Part shown: positions 17,621 through 26,392 of the stretch, in pieces
Layout of the letters: each line of letters starts with the position of its first letter
How positions within the stretch are numbered: position 1 is the stretch's first letter
Assembly: GCF_000982825.1 (NCBI RefSeq)
Contig: NZ_CP011047.1
Span: forward strand, 186,001 to 250,000
Source: Cronobacter sakazakii
GTDB taxonomy: Bacteria; Pseudomonadota; Gammaproteobacteria; Enterobacterales; Enterobacteriaceae
Direction: 5' to 3'
Length of the DNA: 64,000 bases
Position numbers and translations under genes: made by a program
Notes under the pieces: model-generated
The model's input: the letters and a program-made list of their open reading frames with translations, nothing else
What the model was told of the DNA's origin: nothing
The model's database searches: none

Positions 17621-19021
17621 ATGGCAAAGACCTTATATCAGAAGCTGTTTGACGCTCACGTGGTTCATGAGGCCCCGAACGAAACGCCGCTGCTCTACAT
17701 CGACCGTCATCTGGTGCATGAAGTCACCTCGCCGCAGGCATTTGACGGCCTGCGCGCCCATGGCCGCCCGGTGCGCCAGCCGCGTAAAACCTTCGCCACG
17801 ATGGATCACAACGTCTCCACCCAGACCAAAGACATTAATGCGTCCGGTGAAATGGCCCGCATTCAGATGCAGGAGCTGATTAAAAACTGCAACGAGTTCG
17901 GCGTTGAGCTGTACGATTTGAATCATCCGTATCAGGGCATCGTGCACGTGATGGGGCCAGAACAGGGCATCACCCTGCCGGGCATGACCATCGTCTGCGG
18001 CGATTCCCACACCGCGACCCACGGCGCGTTCGGCGCGCTGGCGTTCGGCATCGGCACTTCGGAAGTGGAGCATGTGCTGGCAACCCAGACGCTCAAACAG
18101 GGCCGCGCGAAGACCATGAAAATCGAGGTCAATGGCCGCGCCGCGCCGGGTATCACCGCGAAAGATATCGTGCTGGCGATTATCGGTAAAACCGGCAGCG
18201 CCGGCGGCACCGGCTATGTGGTGGAATTCTGCGGCGACGCTATCCGCGCGCTCAGCATGGAAGGCCGCATGACGCTGTGCAACATGGCGATCGAAATGGG
18301 TGCCAAAGCGGGCCTGGTGGCACCGGATGAAACGACCTTCAACTATGTTAAAGGCCGTCTGCATGCGCCGAAAGGCCAGGATTTCGACGAGGCCGTGGCG
18401 TACTGGAAAACCCTGAAAACCGACGACGGCGCGCAGTTTGACGCGGTTGTCACGCTCAATGCCGAAGAGATAGCCCCGCAAGTCACCTGGGGCACCAACC
18501 CAGGCCAGGTGATCGCCGTAAGCGACGCCATTCCCGATCCGGCCTCATTCGCCGATCCGGTTGAGCGCGCCTCCGCCGAGAAAGCGCTGGCCTATATGGG
18601 CCTCAAGCCCGGCGTGCCGCTGACTGATGTGGCTATCGATAAAGTGTTTATCGGCTCCTGCACCAACTCGCGCATTGAAGATCTGCGCGCCGCGGCTGAA
18701 ATTGCCCGTGGTCGTAAAGTGGCGCCCGGCGTTCAGGCGCTGGTGGTGCCAGGCTCAGGCCCGGTGAAAGCACAGGCGGAAGCCGAAGGGCTGGATAAGA
18801 TTTTCATTGAGGCTGGTTTTGAATGGCGTCTGCCTGGCTGCTCGATGTGCCTTGCGATGAACAACGACCGCCTGAACCCGGGCGAGCGCTGTGCCTCAAC
18901 CAGCAACCGTAACTTTGAAGGCCGTCAGGGCCGCGGCGGGCGCACGCACCTGGTCAGCCCGGCGATGGCCGCCGCCGCCGCTGTAACCGGCCGTTTCGCC
19001 GATATCCGTAGTCTGAAATAA
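17621..19021 (+). CDS. leuC: 3-isopropylmalate dehydratase, large subunit
   Basis: Aconitase-family 4Fe-4S subunit that isomerises 2- to 3-isopropylmalate together with LeuD. It is 466 aa. The cluster ligands are visible in GSCTNSRIEDL near residue 346 and in the CSMC pair near residues 407-410. The substrate-site segments GDSHTATHGAFGALAFGIGTSEVEHV are also present. It is followed 10 bp later by leuD. Confidence 0.97.
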   Translation: MAKTLYQKLFDAHVVHEAPNETPLLYIDRHLVHEVTSPQAFDGLRAHGRPVRQPRKTFATMDHNVSTQTKDINASGEMARIQMQELIKNCNEFGVELYDLNHPYQGIVHVMGPEQGITLPGMTIVCGDSHTATHGAFGALAFGIGTSEVEHVLATQTLKQGRAKTMKIEVNGRAAPGITAKDIVLAIIGKTGSAGGTGYVVEFCGDAIRALSMEGRMTLCNMAIEMGAKAGLVAPDETTFNYVKGRLHAPKGQDFDEAVAYWKTLKTDDGAQFDAVVTLNAEEIAPQVTWGTNPGQVIAVSDAIPDPASFADPVERASAEKALAYMGLKPGVPLTDVAIDKVFIGSCTNSRIEDLRAAAEIARGRKVAPGVQALVVPGSGPVKAQAEAEGLDKIFIEAGFEWRLPGCSMCLAMNNDRLNPGERCASTSNRNFEGRQGRGGRTHLVSPAMAAAAAVTGRFADIRSLK

Positions 19022-19031
19022 GGGGAACCCC

Positions 19032-19637
19032 ATGGCAGAGAAATTTACCCAACACACCGGTCTGGTAGTTCCGCTGGATGCGGCGAACGTGGATACCGAC
19101 GCGATTATCCCGAAGCAATTCCTGCAAAAGGTGACGCGTACCGGCTTTGGCGCGCATCTGTTTAACGACTGGCGTTTTCTGGATGACAAAGGCCAGCAGC
19201 CGAACCCGGAGTTTGTGCTGAATTTCCCGGAGTATCAGGGCGCGTCTATCCTGCTGGCGCGTGAAAACTTCGGCTGCGGCTCGTCGCGCGAGCACGCCCC
19301 GTGGGCACTGACCGATTACGGGTTTAAAGTGGTGATTGCGCCGAGTTTCGCCGATATCTTCTACGGCAACAGCTTTAACAACCAGCTGCTGCCGGTGACG
19401 CTCAGCGATGAAGAAGTGGATGAGATGTTTGCGCTGGTGAAGGCCAACCCTGGCATTCGCTTTGAAGTGGATTTAGAAGCGCAAGTGGTGAAAGCGGGCG
19501 ATAAGACGTATAGCTTTAACATCGACGCGTTTCGTCGCCACTGCATGCTGAACGGACTGGACAGTATCGGCCTGACGTTGCAGCACGAGGACGCCATCGC
19601 GGCGTATGAGAAAAAACAGCCCGCGTTTATGGGGTGA
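19032..19637 (+). CDS. leuD: 3-isopropylmalate dehydratase, small subunit
   Basis: Aconitase swivel-domain partner of LeuC. It is 201 aa, the E. coli length. The signatures DTDAIIPKQFL and LARENFGCGSSREHAPWAL are present. It is the last gene of leuABCD; an inverted pair of intergenic repeats follows. Confidence 0.97.
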   Translation: MAEKFTQHTGLVVPLDAANVDTDAIIPKQFLQKVTRTGFGAHLFNDWRFLDDKGQQPNPEFVLNFPEYQGASILLARENFGCGSSREHAPWALTDYGFKVVIAPSFADIFYGNSFNNQLLPVTLSDEEVDEMFALVKANPGIRFEVDLEAQVVKAGDKTYSFNIDAFRRHCMLNGLDSIGLTLQHEDAIAAYEKKQPAFMG

Positions 19638-19663
19638 GTTTTTGCGGTTTACCTGGTGTTTAC

Positions 19664-19741
19664 GGCGGGTGCGCGTGGCTTACCCGCCCTACGAAAATAC
19701 GTTTAAGAGTTTGTAGGGCGGGTAAGCGCAGCGCACCCGCC
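19664..19741. repeat. inverted pair of REP-like palindromic repeats
   Basis: Two 29-bp units in opposite orientation at 19664-19692 (minus) and 19713-19741 (plus), 20 bp apart. Each reads GTAGGGCGGGTAAGCG, then two to three bases, then GCACCCGCC, and can fold as an imperfect hairpin. The same family recurs between apaH and folA. They lie between convergent leuD and setA, where REP-type repeats usually occur. Confidence 0.8.
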
Positions 19742-19754
19742 ATCAGACAATGAC

Positions 19755-20933
19755 TTACACGTCTTTAACCCGACTCGTCAGCCACAGCGCCACCAGCGCA
19801 ACCCCGGTCATCACCGGGTATACCGCGTAATGCCCGAAACTCTCCACCAGCGCCCCTTGCACCACACCCGCCAGGATCACACCCGTCGAAATACTGTTGC
19901 TGAAAAGCGTGGTAGCGGAACCCGCGCGCCCCGGCATCAAATCCTGAAACCAGATCATCCCAAGCCCGGCGACAATCCCGATAAACAGCGCGTTAAAGAG
20001 CTGCAACCCAAGCAGCGCCTCGCGACTGTGAAAGAGATTAAGCCCGGCGTAGAACAGCACGCCCGCAGCCACCGCCAGCAGCATCATTGGCTTTTTACCG
20101 AACCGCTTCACGTAAAACCCGGCCAGCAGCATCGCCGGGATCTCAAGCCCCGCCGCGGTGCCCATCAGCACGCCCGCGAGGCTCTCCGGCAGCGCCAACT
20201 CCTGGCTCACCCACAGCGGCATATCGATGATATACATCGTATTGCAGGTCCACATCAGCACGGAGGCGATAAACAGCATCCGAACGTTCTTGTCCTTCCA
20301 GCCGCTCACCTGCGTGATGGCCACATCGGCGGGCTGTTCAATACGCGCCACCGAGGGCAGCGCGAAAAAGATAATCACCAGGCTCAGGATAAAAATCCCG
20401 GCGGCGATTAAAAACATGGTGGTAAAGCCGAAACTCAGCGCCAGCATAAACGACAGCGGCGGCCCGATAACCCACGCGAGCGAAAGCTGGGCGCGCATGA
20501 CCGAACTGAACATCACCGCCTCGCGGGCAGAGTTATCGGCATACTCACGCGCCAGCGCGAAAAGCTGCGGCATGGCGGTATTCGCAAGCGACGCCAGCAG
20601 CACGCCTGCGGTAATCAGCGTCAGGTAGTGACGGTTAAAGGCGAACAGCACACAGTTGCCGACCGCCATCAGGCAGCAAAAAAGGATCAGCTTGCGTCGG
20701 TCGCCCCGGCTGTCGGAGCGCTTCGCCAGTAGCAGGCTGACGGCAATCCCGGCAATCGCGTTCACCGTATAAAACAGCCCGACCCAGAACGGCGGCGCGC
20801 CCACTTCACGGCTTAAAAACAGGCTCAGCGTCGGCGCCTGCAGCGCGCCTGCCACGCCCATCATGAACGCGACGACCATAAAAGCGAGATAGACGACATT
20901 AAGCCGTCGGACAAACGTAAGAAACCACAGCAT
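19755..20933 (-). CDS. setA: sugar efflux transporter SetA
   Basis: Major facilitator protein with about 12 membrane segments that exports glucosides or lactose, and contributes to relief of glucose-phosphate stress. It is 392 aa from MLWFLTFVRRLN. The frame runs upstream to 21005, but that would put the start inside the SgrS terminator. The ATG at 20931-20933 has AAAGGA eight bases upstream and gives the E. coli length. It is directly downstream of sgrS, as in E. coli, so it probably shares SgrR-dependent transcription by read-through. Confidence 0.93.
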   Translation of the reverse strand: MLWFLTFVRRLNVVYLAFMVVAFMMGVAGALQAPTLSLFLSREVGAPPFWVGLFYTVNAIAGIAVSLLLAKRSDSRGDRRKLILFCCLMAVGNCVLFAFNRHYLTLITAGVLLASLANTAMPQLFALAREYADNSAREAVMFSSVMRAQLSLAWVIGPPLSFMLALSFGFTTMFLIAAGIFILSLVIIFFALPSVARIEQPADVAITQVSGWKDKNVRMLFIASVLMWTCNTMYIIDMPLWVSQELALPESLAGVLMGTAAGLEIPAMLLAGFYVKRFGKKPMMLLAVAAGVLFYAGLNLFHSREALLGLQLFNALFIGIVAGLGMIWFQDLMPGRAGSATTLFSNSISTGVILAGVVQGALVESFGHYAVYPVMTGVALVALWLTSRVKDV

Positions 20934-20983
20934 CGGGCGCATCCTTTCAGTTGAGGCGGGCGAAATCGTGCTCATAATAGACG

Positions 20984-21236
20984 AAAAAAGCCAGCAGTAG
21001 CACACTGCTGGCAGGTGAAAAGCACCAATACTCAGTTACACGTGATGTCCGCTTAGCGGCGCTTAAACGTCACCGGGAATGTCACATCCCACTGCATGAT
21101 CTCATCCAGCATTCGTTGCGGCGTTTTACCGTTCAGGCGGGCCAGCCATGAGCCGGAAAGACGTTGCGTTGCGCTGAAATACTGCTGATAAAACCTGCAT
21201 GTTGACGACGTTTTCATAAGCCCCTCCGCTTTCATC
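20984..21236 (-). ncRNA. sgrS: SgrS small RNA (glucose-phosphate stress)
   Basis: Hfq-dependent RNA that represses ptsG and other sugar-transporter mRNAs when sugar phosphates accumulate. The 5' end GATGAAAGCG (complement from 21236) matches the E. coli start GATGAAGC. The pairing region CTGAGTATTGGTG (complement of 21023-21035) is intact. It ends with the stem GCCAGCAG/CTGCTGGC (20990-21012) and a T6 tract (20984-20989), about 253 nt in all. The 5' part encodes SgrT. It is divergent from sgrR and upstream of setA. Confidence 0.93.
21053..21217 (-). CDS. sgrT: SgrT peptide, inhibitor of glucose PTS permease
   Basis: Small peptide encoded within SgrS that blocks EIICB-Glc (PtsG) activity. It is 54 aa from MKTSSTCRFYQQYFSATQ, preceded by GGAGGGG. 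An in-frame ATG 6 codons upstream is at the RNA 5' end and has no leader. The core RFYQQYFSAT and PQRMLDEIMQWD aligns with my memory of the 43-aa E. coli peptide. This version carries extra residues at both ends and in the middle (GKT), ending in FKRR. Confidence 0.85.
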   Translation of the reverse strand: MKTSSTCRFYQQYFSATQRLSGSWLARLNGKTPQRMLDEIMQWDVTFPVTFKRR

Positions 21237-21243
21237 GAAGAGA

Positions 21244-21249
21244 AGTATT
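21244..21249 (-). promoter_or_regulatory. sgrS promoter -10 element
   Basis: AATACT (complement of 21244-21249), 7 bp before the inferred SgrS start at 21236. No good -35 lies 17 bp upstream (TTTAAT), which fits a promoter that needs the activator SgrR. Confidence 0.5.
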
Positions 21250-21303
21250 GCCGTAATATAGGGAATATTAAATTGATGAGTTTCGAGCGGGAGTTCCTCT
21301 TTT

Positions 21304-22968
21304 ATGCCTTCAGGTCGTCTGCAACAACAATTCATTCGTTTGTGGCAATGCTGTGATGGCAAGCCGCAGCAAACGACGCTCAACGAACTGGCCGAACTGC
21401 TGAGTTGCTCGCGCCGCCACATGCGCACGCTGCTGAACGCCATGCAGGCGCGCGGCTGGCTGACATGGGAAGCCGAGGCCGGACGCGGCAAACGCTCCAG
21501 GCTCCAGTTCCTCTATACCGGGCTCGCGCTGCAACAGCAGCGGGCAGAAGATCTGCTGGAGCAGGACAGAATCGATCAGCTGGTGCAGATCGTCGGCGAC
21601 AAATCCACGGTGCGTCAGATGCTGCTCTCGCATCTGGGCCGCAGTTTCCGCCAGGGACGCCATATTCTGCGCGTGCTCTATTACCGCCCGCTGCAAAATC
21701 TGCTGCCCGGCAGCGCCTTGCGCCGTTCAGAAACCCACATCGCCCGGCAGATTTTCAACGGCCTGACACGCATAAACGAGGAAAACGGGGAACTGGAAGC
21801 TGACATCGCGCACCACTGGCAGCGTATTTCCCCTTTCCACTGGCGCTTTTTCTTACGCCCCGGCATCCATTTTCACCATGGCCGCGAGCTGGACATGCTC
21901 GATGTCATCAGCTCGCTCCAGCGCATCTGCGCCCTGCCGCTCTACGCGCATATCCGTGAAGTGGTCTCTCCCACCGCCTGGACGCTGGATATTCATCTGA
22001 GCGAGCCCGACGACTGGCTGCCGTGGCTGATGGGTAGCGTGCCGGCGATGATCCTGCCGCGGGAATGGCCGGAGCTGCCGAAATTCGCGAACCAGCCCGT
22101 CGGCACCGGCCCGTACGCGGTGGTACGCAATAACAGCAACCAGCTTAAGATCCGCGCTTTTGATGACTACTTTGGCTATCGCGCGCTGATTGATGAAGTG
22201 AATTTCTGGGTACTGCCGGAGATAGGCGAAGAGCTGAGCTGCGCCGTTCAGCTTGAAGGCCCGACGCGCGACGCCGACGAAAAAGCCGTAGAAAGCCGCC
22301 TCGAAGAAGGCTGCTACTACCTGCTGTTTGATTCCCGCTCGCGCGTGGGCGCGATGCCGGAGGTACGCCGCTGGATAAGCTCGCGCTTTACGCCTGCCCG
22401 CCTGCTGCACCGCGCCGCGCCGCACTATCAGCGCCTCTGGTTTCCGGCTTACGGCCTGCTGCCGCGCTGGCACCACGCGCCGCAAATTCCTGAGGCGCAG
22501 AAACCCGCCGGGCTTGAGCGTCTGACGCTCACCTTTTATGGCGACCACAATGAAAACCGCATTATCGGCGCGTTGTTGCGCGACATTCTGGCGCAGGAGC
22601 AGGTGGAGCTGGAATTGCGGGAAGTGAGCTATGAGGAGTGGTATCAGGGCGATATCACCAGCGATCTGTGGCTTAACAGCGCCAACTTTACGCTGCCGCT
22701 CGATTTCTCGCTGTTCGCGCACCTGTGCGAAGTGCCGCTCATTCAGCGCTGCATCCCGCTCGACTGGCAGGGCGACGCGCAGCGCTGGCGCACCGGCGCG
22801 CTGAACCTGCCGCAGTGGTGCCGCACGATGCTGGAGCGTCAGGACATTCTGCCGCTGATTCATCACTGGCTGATGCTCCAGGGCCAGCGCAGTATGCGCG
22901 GCGTGCGCATGAACACGCTCGGCTGGTTTGATTTTAAATCCGCCTGGTTTGCGCCGCCGGAGCCGTAA
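21304..22968 (+). CDS. sgrR: transcriptional activator of sgrS
   Basis: Activates sgrS during glucose-phosphate stress. It is 554 aa (E. coli about 551). It has an N-terminal winged-helix domain of the SgrR_N family at residues 1-110 (TLNELAELLSCSRRHMRTLLNAMQ), then a large solute-binding-like domain of the SBP_bac_5 type that is thought to sense the sugar phosphate. It is divergent from sgrS with only 67 bp between them, so autoregulation is likely. The TPP riboswitch for thiB follows within about 45 bp. Confidence 0.94.
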   Translation: MPSGRLQQQFIRLWQCCDGKPQQTTLNELAELLSCSRRHMRTLLNAMQARGWLTWEAEAGRGKRSRLQFLYTGLALQQQRAEDLLEQDRIDQLVQIVGDKSTVRQMLLSHLGRSFRQGRHILRVLYYRPLQNLLPGSALRRSETHIARQIFNGLTRINEENGELEADIAHHWQRISPFHWRFFLRPGIHFHHGRELDMLDVISSLQRICALPLYAHIREVVSPTAWTLDIHLSEPDDWLPWLMGSVPAMILPREWPELPKFANQPVGTGPYAVVRNNSNQLKIRAFDDYFGYRALIDEVNFWVLPEIGEELSCAVQLEGPTRDADEKAVESRLEEGCYYLLFDSRSRVGAMPEVRRWISSRFTPARLLHRAAPHYQRLWFPAYGLLPRWHHAPQIPEAQKPAGLERLTLTFYGDHNENRIIGALLRDILAQEQVELELREVSYEEWYQGDITSDLWLNSANFTLPLDFSLFAHLCEVPLIQRCIPLDWQGDAQRWRTGALNLPQWCRTMLERQDILPLIHHWLMLQGQRSMRGVRMNTLGWFDFKSAWFAPPEP

Positions 22969-23010
22969 CCCTTTCGCAACATTACGCAAATCATTACAAT
23001 GGGCCGTTCT

Positions 23011-23100
23011 CAACGGGGTGCTGCCGGCTGACCGGTGCGCTGAGATAATACCCGTCGAACCTGATCCGGATAACGCCGGCGAAGGGATTTGAGGCTACCG
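23011..23100 (+). promoter_or_regulatory. TPP riboswitch (THI element)
   Basis: The classic aptamer core is visible: GGGGTGCT near 23015-23022, CTGAGATAATACCC at 23040-23053, GAACCTGATCCGGATAA at 23058-23074, and CGAAGGGAT at 23080-23088. Downstream, CCTTT (23109-23113) can pair with the AAAGG ribosome-binding site (23127-23131) of thiB, so ligand control is probably by ribosome-binding-site sequestration. Confidence 0.95.
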
Positions 23101-23137
23101 CTCAAAATCCTTTGCCCCCATTTGATAAAGGTGCAAA

Positions 23138-24121
23138 GTGTTAAAAAAACTGCTTCCTCTGCTGGCGCTCGCCGCCGCTCCGGCTTTCGCCAAACCTGTT
23201 CTGACCGTCTACACCTACGACTCTTTCTCCTCGGAGTGGGGCCCTGGCCCGAAAATTAAAACCGCCTTTGAAGCCGACTGCGGCTGCGAGCTGAAATTCG
23301 TGGCGCTGGAAGATGGCGTCTCGCTGCTTAACCGCCTGCGCATGGAAGGCAAAAACAGCAAAGCCGATGTGGTGCTGGGCCTGGATAACAACCTGCTTCA
23401 GGCCGCAACCGCAACCGGGCTGTTCGCGAAAAGCGGCGTTCCGGCAGGTGAAGTTAACGTGCCGGGCGGCTGGAATAACGACACCTTTGTACCGTTCGAC
23501 TACGGCTGGTTCGCCTTCGTTTATGACAAAAACAAACTGAAAAACCCGCCGAAAAGCCTGAAAGAGCTGGTTGAGAGCGATCAGAAATGGCGCGTGATCT
23601 ATGAAGATCCGCGCACCAGCACGCCGGGGCTCGGCCTGCTGCTGTGGATGCAGAAAGTCTATGGCGATAACGCGCCGGACGCCTGGCAGAAGCTCGCTGC
23701 AAAAACCGTTACCGTCACCAAAGGCTGGAGCGAAGCCTACGGCCTGTTCCTGAAAGGCGAAGGCGATTTGGTGCTGAGCTACACCACCTCGCCCGCCTAC
23801 CACATTATTGAAGAGAAAAAAGAGAACTACGCCGCCGCGAATTTCAGCGAAGGCCACTACCTGCAGGTGGAAGTCGCGGCACGCACCGCCGCCAGCAAAC
23901 AGCCGGCGCTGGCGGAAAAATTCCTGAAGTTTATGGTTTCGCCTGCGTTCCAGAATGCAATTCCTGCCGGCAACTGGATGTACCCGGTGACCAGCGTCGC
24001 GCTGCCGGAAGGCTTTAACGCGCTGACCCGGCCGCAGACCACCCTGCAATTCACCTCACAGGAAGTGGCCGCACAGCGCGCGCAATGGACGAGTGAATGG
24101 CAACGCGCCGTGAGCCGCTGA
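23138..24121 (+). CDS. thiB: thiamine ABC transporter, periplasmic binding protein
   Basis: Binds thiamine, thiamine phosphate and TPP in the periplasm and delivers them to ThiP. It is 327 aa. The start is GTG at 23138 with AAAGG 6 bp upstream. The Sec signal MLKKLLPLLALAAAPAFA is cleaved before KPVLTVYTYDSF, giving a type-2 solute-binding fold. The last 25 bp overlap thiP. Also known as tbpA. Confidence 0.95.
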   Translation: MLKKLLPLLALAAAPAFAKPVLTVYTYDSFSSEWGPGPKIKTAFEADCGCELKFVALEDGVSLLNRLRMEGKNSKADVVLGLDNNLLQAATATGLFAKSGVPAGEVNVPGGWNNDTFVPFDYGWFAFVYDKNKLKNPPKSLKELVESDQKWRVIYEDPRTSTPGLGLLLWMQKVYGDNAPDAWQKLAAKTVTVTKGWSEAYGLFLKGEGDLVLSYTTSPAYHIIEEKKENYAAANFSEGHYLQVEVAARTAASKQPALAEKFLKFMVSPAFQNAIPAGNWMYPVTSVALPEGFNALTRPQTTLQFTSQEVAAQRAQWTSEWQRAVSR

Positions 24122-25707
24122 TCCCCGGCTGGCTCTGGCCCGGCCTCACCGCCGCCCTGCTGATGGCGGCGGTGGCGCTGGCGGCGTTCGCAGCACTCTG
24201 GACACACGCGCCGCACACCGATGCACGCGCGCTGCTGCACGACAGCTATCTGTGGCACGTGGTGCGCTTCTCGTTCTGGCAGGCATTTCTCTCCGCGCTG
24301 CTTTCCGTCGTGCCCGCTATTCCACTCGCCCGCGCGCTCTACCGCCGCCGCTTTCCGGGGCGGCGAATGCTGCTGCGCCTGTGCGCCATGACGCTTATCC
24401 TGCCGGTGCTGGTGGCGATTTTCGGCCTACTTAGCGTCTACGGGCGCAGCGGCTGGCTCGCCGCGCTCTGCGCAATGCTCGGCATCGAATGGACGTTCTC
24501 GCCTTATGGATTACAGGGCATCCTGCTGGCGCATCTCTTTTTTAATATGCCGATGGCGACCCGCCTGCTCTACCAGACGCTGATGCAGATCCCCGGCGAA
24601 CAGCGACAGCTCGCCGCGCAGCTCGGCATGCGCGGCTGGGACTTCTTCCGGCTGGTGGAGTGGCCCTGGCTGCGCCGCCAGATCCCGCCGGTGGCGGCGC
24701 TCATTTTTATGCTCTGCTTCGCCAGTTTCGCCACGGTGCTGGCGCTCGGCGGCGGGCCGCAGGCGACAACCATTGAGCTCGCCATCTACCAGGCGCTGAG
24801 CTATGACTACGATCCGGGCCGCGCGGCGCTGCTGGCGCTTATCCAGATGGGCTGCTGCCTGTCGCTTATTCTGTTAAGCCAGCGGCTCAGCAAAGCGATT
24901 CCGGTCGGCGCGACGCTGGCACGCGGCTGGCGCAACCCGGAGGATTCGTGGCGCAGCAAGCTTACCGATTCAGCGCTGATTGGTGCCGCACTCTTGCTTC
25001 TCCTGCCGCCGCTGCTGGCGGTGCTGGTGGATGGCTTGCGCGGCGATATAAACCATGCGCTGGCCGACCCGGCGCTGTGGCGCGCGCTCTGGACGTCGCT
25101 GCGTATTGCGCTCTGCGCGGGGGGGCTGTGCGTTATCCTGACCATGATGCTGCTCTGGAGCACGCGCGAGCTGTACCTGCGCCAGCGTCGTCTTGCCGGA
25201 CAAAGCCTTGAGCTCTGCGGTGTGCTGATCCTCGCGATGCCGGGCATCGTGCTGGCGACCGGGTTTTTCCTGCTGCTGAACGCCACCATCGGCCTGCCGG
25301 AACGCGCCGATGCGATTGTGATTTTTACCAACGCCCTGATGGCTATCCCTTACGCGCTGAAAGTGCTCGATAACCCGATGCGCGATATCGCCGCGCGTTA
25401 CGGCGCGCTCTGCGCGTCGCTTGAGATACGCGGCCTGAACCGGCTGCGGCTGGTGGAAACTCGCGCGCTGCGGGTGCCGCTCGCCCAGGCGATGGCGTTC
25501 GCCTGCGTATTGTCGATTGGCGACTTCGGCGTCGTGGCGCTGCTTGGCAATGAGGATTTCCGCACGCTGCCCTTTTATCTCTACCAGCAGATCGGTGCCT
25601 ACCGCAGCGACGCAGGCGCGGTCACGGCGCTGCTGCTGCTGTTACTCTGTTTCCTGCTGTTCACCTTGATTGAAAAACTTCCGGGGCGCCATGCTGACAC
25701 TGACTGA
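24097..25707 (+). CDS. thiP: thiamine ABC transporter, permease
   Basis: Fused double permease of the thiamine importer. It is 536 aa with about 12 membrane helices in two homologous halves, each with an EAA-type cytoplasmic loop (QLAAQLGMRGWDFFRLVEWP in the first, ASLEIRGLNRLRLVE in the second). It starts inside thiB and ends 17 bp inside thiQ, so translation of the three genes is coupled. Confidence 0.95.
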   Translation: MATRREPLIPGWLWPGLTAALLMAAVALAAFAALWTHAPHTDARALLHDSYLWHVVRFSFWQAFLSALLSVVPAIPLARALYRRRFPGRRMLLRLCAMTLILPVLVAIFGLLSVYGRSGWLAALCAMLGIEWTFSPYGLQGILLAHLFFNMPMATRLLYQTLMQIPGEQRQLAAQLGMRGWDFFRLVEWPWLRRQIPPVAALIFMLCFASFATVLALGGGPQATTIELAIYQALSYDYDPGRAALLALIQMGCCLSLILLSQRLSKAIPVGATLARGWRNPEDSWRSKLTDSALIGAALLLLLPPLLAVLVDGLRGDINHALADPALWRALWTSLRIALCAGGLCVILTMMLLWSTRELYLRQRRLAGQSLELCGVLILAMPGIVLATGFFLLLNATIGLPERADAIVIFTNALMAIPYALKVLDNPMRDIAARYGALCASLEIRGLNRLRLVETRALRVPLAQAMAFACVLSIGDFGVVALLGNEDFRTLPFYLYQQIGAYRSDAGAVTALLLLLLCFLLFTLIEKLPGRHADTD

Positions 25708-26392
25708 TCTCACCTGGCTGTATCACCACCTGCCGATGCGCTTTACGCTGGACGTGCGCGAGGGCGAACGCGTGGCGGTACTGGGGCCAAGCGGCGCGGG
25801 CAAAAGCACGCTGCTCAATCTGATTGCCGGTTTTCTCGCGCCCGCCAGCGGCACGCTCACTATCAACGGCGCGGATCACACCCACACGCCGCCGTCAAAA
25901 CGCCCGGTGTCGATGCTGTTTCAGGAAAATAATCTCTTTAACCATCTGACGGTGCGCCAGAACATTGCGCTCGGGCTGTCGCCCGGCCTGCGGCTGAACG
26001 CGCAGCAGAAGCGTCAGGTCGAGGCGATAGCCGACAACATGGCGATTGGCGATCTGCTGGAGCGGCTGCCGGACGCGCTCTCCGGCGGCCAGCGTCAGCG
26101 GGCGGCGCTGGCGCGCTGTCTGGTGCGAAAGCGCCCCGTTCTGCTGCTGGATGAGCCGTTTTCCGCGCTCGATCCGGCGCTGCGTCAGGAGATGCTGACG
26201 CTGCTGGAAACCTTATGCGAGGAGGAAGGCACGACGCTGCTCATGGTGTCGCACAGCGTGGAGGATGCGGCGCGCATCGCCGCGCGCAGTCTGGTGGTGG
26301 TTGAAGGACGCATCGTCTGGGACGGCCCCACCGCGCAGTTGCTGAGCGGCGAGGCCAGCGCGTCGGCGCTGCTCGGCATTACGCCTCACTGA
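25691..26392 (+). CDS. thiQ: thiamine ABC transporter, ATP-binding subunit
   Basis: ATPase that drives thiamine uptake through ThiP. It is 233 aa from MLTLTDLTWLYHH; the frame extends upstream, but this ATG gives the family N terminus. Walker A GPSGAGKST is at residues 32-40, signature LSGGQ at 130-134 and Walker B LLLDEP at 151-156, followed by the H-loop MVSHSVEDA. The 3' end overlaps convergent yabI by 7 bp. Confidence 0.95.
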   Translation: MLTLTDLTWLYHHLPMRFTLDVREGERVAVLGPSGAGKSTLLNLIAGFLAPASGTLTINGADHTHTPPSKRPVSMLFQENNLFNHLTVRQNIALGLSPGLRLNAQQKRQVEAIADNMAIGDLLERLPDALSGGQRQRAALARCLVRKRPVLLLDEPFSALDPALRQEMLTLLETLCEEEGTTLLMVSHSVEDAARIAARSLVVVEGRIVWDGPTAQLLSGEASASALLGITPH

